Below are positions 61,798 through 64,000 of a DNA stretch of 64,000 nt, piece by piece. Source of the DNA: Polyangiaceae bacterium (GTDB taxonomy: Bacteria; Myxococcota_A; Polyangia; Polyangiales; Polyangiaceae); the NCBI GenBank assembly GCA_025936115.1, contig JAICTZ010000007.1, forward strand, positions 62,001 to 126,000. The letters are read 5' to 3'. The translations under genes and the position numbers were made by a program. The stretch's first letter is position 1; each line of letters begins with the position of its first letter. The notes beneath the pieces were generated by a model. That model searched no databases. It was not told the DNA's origin and saw nothing but the letters and a program-made list of their open reading frames with translations.

Positions 61798-63021
61798 TCA
61801 GCCGGCGCTCGGCGGCTTCGCGCTGCGCAAGGTGGGAACGAGCGCGACGACTGCACCGAACGCAAAGAGCGCGAGGAACGGAAAGAGGGCGCGCCAGCCG
61901 TACGCAGCCGCGATCGGTGGCACGACGAGTCCTTGCACGAGCGCGCCGAACGAGCCGAGGCCGTTGACGAAGCCCGTCGCCGTGGCTGCAGCGGCGGGGC
62001 CGGCCGCGTCTTGGGCGGCCGCGCCCGAGAGCAGTGAATCGGGGCCGAACAGCAGGGCGCCGAGCAGCGCGAGCACGAGCACGTCGAGCCACAAGCTGCC
62101 GAAGCCGACACGCGCGTAGACCCAGAGCACGGGTACGAGCAAGAGGATCCAGAGCGCGGAGAGCGCCTGACGGCTCAGGTGCCGGCTGCGATCGGCGATG
62201 CGACCGATCAGCACGACGCCGAGGATGCCGCCCGCGTCGAAGGCGATCGAGACGTTTGCGGCCTTTTCGGTGGTGTAACCCTGAGCCGTCGCGAGGTAGT
62301 ACGGCAGCCAAAACAAGAGCGCGTAGCGCACGAGCTTGATGAAGAAGTAGCTCGCACCGAAGAGCCAGAGCGTGCGGCTCGCGAGCACGCCGAGCTGCGC
62401 GCGCGCGACGGACGGCGCCGTCCCGGCCGTTTCCGGGTTCAAGGCCGGCGCGGGCAGCGTCGCGAGCACCACGACGCCGACGAGCGCGAGCGCCAGCGCC
62501 GGTCCGAAGAGGGCCGCGCGCCAACCGAAGCGCACGGCGAGCCAGCCGGCGAGCGGCGTCGCGACCAGGCCGCCCACCTGGTAACACGTGGACCAGAGGC
62601 CCATCACCGTCCCGCGATTTTCGGGCGTGGTCCACTCGGCGACGACGCGCGTCGTGCCGGGCCAGCCCGTCGATTGCGCGAGGCCGTTCAGCACGAACCA
62701 CGCGGCCAGCACGAACGCGGCGCGCGAGAGCCCGAAGCCCGCGCACGCGAGCGCCGAGACGAGCATGCCCCAGCCGACGAGACGCCGCGCGCCGATGCGA
62801 TCGCCGACGATACCGCTCGCGAATTGTCCGAGCGCGTAGGCGGCCAGAAAGGCCGTGTCGATGGCCCCGAGCGCGGCCGGCGCGAGACCGAGCTCGTGCT
62901 CGAGCGGCTTCTTGATCGCACTGAACGCTTTGCGGCCGAGGTAGTACGTGGCGTACGCGACCCAGCTCGTGACGAGCGCCGTACGGCGCGCGCGCGCCGA
63001 GGCCTCATCCTCCGTCGGCAT
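61798..63021 (-). CDS. Major facilitator transporter, organophosphate:phosphate antiporter (OPA)-like
   Basis: This 407-aa protein has 12 likely membrane helices. The N-terminal YATYYLGRKAFSAIKKPL, the DRIGARR loop and GPDSLLSGAAAQDA in helix 10 match the glycerol-3-phosphate/hexose-phosphate (GlpT/UhpT) group. The substrate is likely a phosphorylated small molecule but is not proven. Its start overlaps the end of the upstream triheme cytochrome gene by 17 bases, so they may be co-expressed. Confidence 0.9.
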   Translation of the reverse strand: MPTEDEASARARRTALVTSWVAYATYYLGRKAFSAIKKPLEHELGLAPAALGAIDTAFLAAYALGQFASGIVGDRIGARRLVGWGMLVSALACAGFGLSRAAFVLAAWFVLNGLAQSTGWPGTTRVVAEWTTPENRGTVMGLWSTCYQVGGLVATPLAGWLAVRFGWRAALFGPALALALVGVVVLATLPAPALNPETAGTAPSVARAQLGVLASRTLWLFGASYFFIKLVRYALLFWLPYYLATAQGYTTEKAANVSIAFDAGGILGVVLIGRIADRSRHLSRQALSALWILLLVPVLWVYARVGFGSLWLDVLVLALLGALLFGPDSLLSGAAAQDAAGPAAAATATGFVNGLGSFGALVQGLVVPPIAAAYGWRALFPFLALFAFGAVVALVPTLRSAKPPSAG

Positions 63022-63637
63022 GCGGAATCGCTCCGGGCGAGGCGGGCGGCCGCGGCGGCAAATGCTCGGTCAAGATCACGTGTGCTTGGAAGGCCGGTGT
63101 GCCGAGCTGGCCTACGTGGCACGTCTTGCAGTAGAGCGGGCCCCCGGCGGCCGCGTCGAAGCGTTCGACCAGGCTCGCCGTCATCCATTCGACCGCGCGC
63201 GTGCGGCTGCGCGGAGCGCCGAGGATCTTGGCTTTGCCCTTGCCGTCGTCGGCGTGACAATCCGCGCACGTGATGCCGCCACCCGCGCGTTTGGAGAGCC
63301 GAGGCAAAAGCTCACTCGCCATCCAATTCGCGATGCGTTTGTTCTCACTCGGCGCCGCGTAGTCCATTTCGTCGTGGCAGTGATCGCAGCCGGTGCCGAG
63401 CGCTTTGGCAACGCCATTCATGATCGCGAGCACTTCCGGCTGACAGCGTGCACCCTTGAGCACGCCGCTGTAATTGCCAGTGACCGGCGCGGGCGGCTTG
63501 CCGTCGACCGGTTCGCACGGGTCACGCGCCGGGGGAGCCTCGGCAAGCGCGTGCGGAGCCTCAGCGGGCTCGTGCGGCAGCGGAGGACTACCGCAGGCCA
63601 CGAGCGCGAAGGCGAAGCACAGGCGGCGTGCGAGCAC
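63005..63637 (-). CDS. Triheme c-type cytochrome lipoprotein
   Basis: This ~210-aa protein starts at GTG 63637, with a signal peptide and lipobox (ALVAC). A Pro/Ala/Glu linker and three CxxCH sites follow: CDHCH, CADCH and CKTCH. The first, GTGCDHCHDEMDYAA, and the following KRIANWM resemble the fold of photosynthetic reaction-centre-type cytochrome subunits, but only three hemes are present. It is probably a periplasmic electron carrier tethered to a membrane. It overlaps the transporter gene by 17 bases. Confidence 0.85.
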   Translation of the reverse strand: MLARRLCFAFALVACGSPPLPHEPAEAPHALAEAPPARDPCEPVDGKPPAPVTGNYSGVLKGARCQPEVLAIMNGVAKALGTGCDHCHDEMDYAAPSENKRIANWMASELLPRLSKRAGGGITCADCHADDGKGKAKILGAPRSRTRAVEWMTASLVERFDAAAGGPLYCKTCHVGQLGTPAFQAHVILTEHLPPRPPASPGAIPHADGG

Positions 63638-63723
63638 GGCTCGACGATAGCCGAGAAAGCTCGGAAAATATTGGCCGAGTTGCCGTGGGTAGCGGCTTGA
63701 TCTAACGCGGAGGCGCGAGGTTT

Positions 63724-64000
63724 TTGGCAATCAGGCGCCAAAGCAGTGAAGCGCCCGGAGTTCGGGCGCGCAGTCGTCGCAGCCATGTCACGCGCGCAGG
63801 GGTGCTAGCCACCGCGTGCGGGGCGTTCGCTTGTGCGCCGCCCGCACCCGCGCCACCGGCCTCCACGCCGAGCTCGCCGGCGAGCGTCGGACGGAGCGAA
63901 GCGGCGGCGCCGGCAGAGCCGGTGCTTCGCGTCAAAATCCTCGGCTTCAACGATTTTCACGGCCAGCTCTCGCCGAAACGCGAGCTCGGCCGTCCCGTCG
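63724..64000 (+). CDS. 5'-nucleotidase/metallophosphatase, N-terminal part (cut by window end)
   Basis: The frame starts at TTG 63724, after a GAGGT ribosome site (63717-63721). It has an Arg-rich start, a short hydrophobic stretch with a lipobox-like GAFAC, a Pro/Ala linker and VLRVKILGFNDFHGQLSP, whose NDxHG is the first metal-binding motif of the 5'-nucleotidase/2',3'-cyclic phosphodiesterase family. The rest lies past the window. It is exported, probably as a lipoprotein, and divergent from the triheme cytochrome gene. Confidence 0.75.
   Translation, partial: MAIRRQSSEAPGVRARSRRSHVTRAGVLATACGAFACAPPAPAPPASTPSSPASVGRSEAAAPAEPVLRVKILGFNDFHGQLSPKRELGRPV

Overview
The window looks like chromosome from a myxobacterium (Polyangia/Myxococcota). 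The evidence is very high GC with G/C-rich third positions, three Hanks-type Ser/Thr kinases, many lipoproteins with Gly/Ser-rich linkers after the lipobox, a MYXO-CTERM-like sorting tail, an NtrC-type activator paired with a histidine kinase, and an operon matching the myxobacterial ether-lipid (elb) cluster. I place it no finer than this. No rRNA, tRNA, CRISPR array, insertion sequence or prophage was seen.

Layout. 1-5.7 kb: end of a GNAT acetyltransferase, maeB, a slightly lower-GC patch with a TylF-like methyltransferase and a decayed glycoside hydrolase, then an Fpg/Nei glycosylase. 5.8-12.8 kb: a membrane protein with three planctomycete-type cytochrome c domains, an S1-domain protein, HtpX, and a Ser/Thr kinase with a downstream secreted protein. 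12.9-21.1 kb: a tightly coupled minus-strand operon (HAD hydrolase, LarA-like protein, five-domain ElbD-like enzyme, NAD-dependent reductase). 21.2-33.8 kb: ApaG, a kinase with an HRDLT catalytic loop, a TonB-dependent receptor plus lipoprotein, exonuclease III overlapping a DUF1704 metallopeptidase, and a kinase-ATPase-TPR protein. 33.8-42.6 kb: a desaturase-like flavoprotein fused to a duplicated membrane domain, RNase H, three lipoproteins, and two PilZ proteins around a FecR-like protein. 42.7-54.1 kb: RecQ, an octaheme cytochrome, a Cys-rich lipoprotein, a TIGR03118 protein, a membrane-GNAT fusion, DUF2905, a fatty-acid desaturase, an ABC1/UbiB kinase and glutathione reductase. 54.2-64 kb: an unknown membrane protein, an FAH-family hydrolase, a two-gene unit with possible isoprenoid-synthase fold, a histidine kinase/NtrC pair, an OPA-type transporter, a triheme cytochrome and the start of a 5'-nucleotidase.

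The clearest functional system is the ether-lipid operon. The clearest accessory theme is extracytoplasmic c-type cytochromes: 14 CxxCH sites in three proteins. The least explained items are the membrane duplication fused to the flavoprotein (33836-36793), the LarA-like protein that seems to lack active-site residues (18756-20351), and the gene pair at 57377-58658. All family calls are by eye from motifs; no database search was run.
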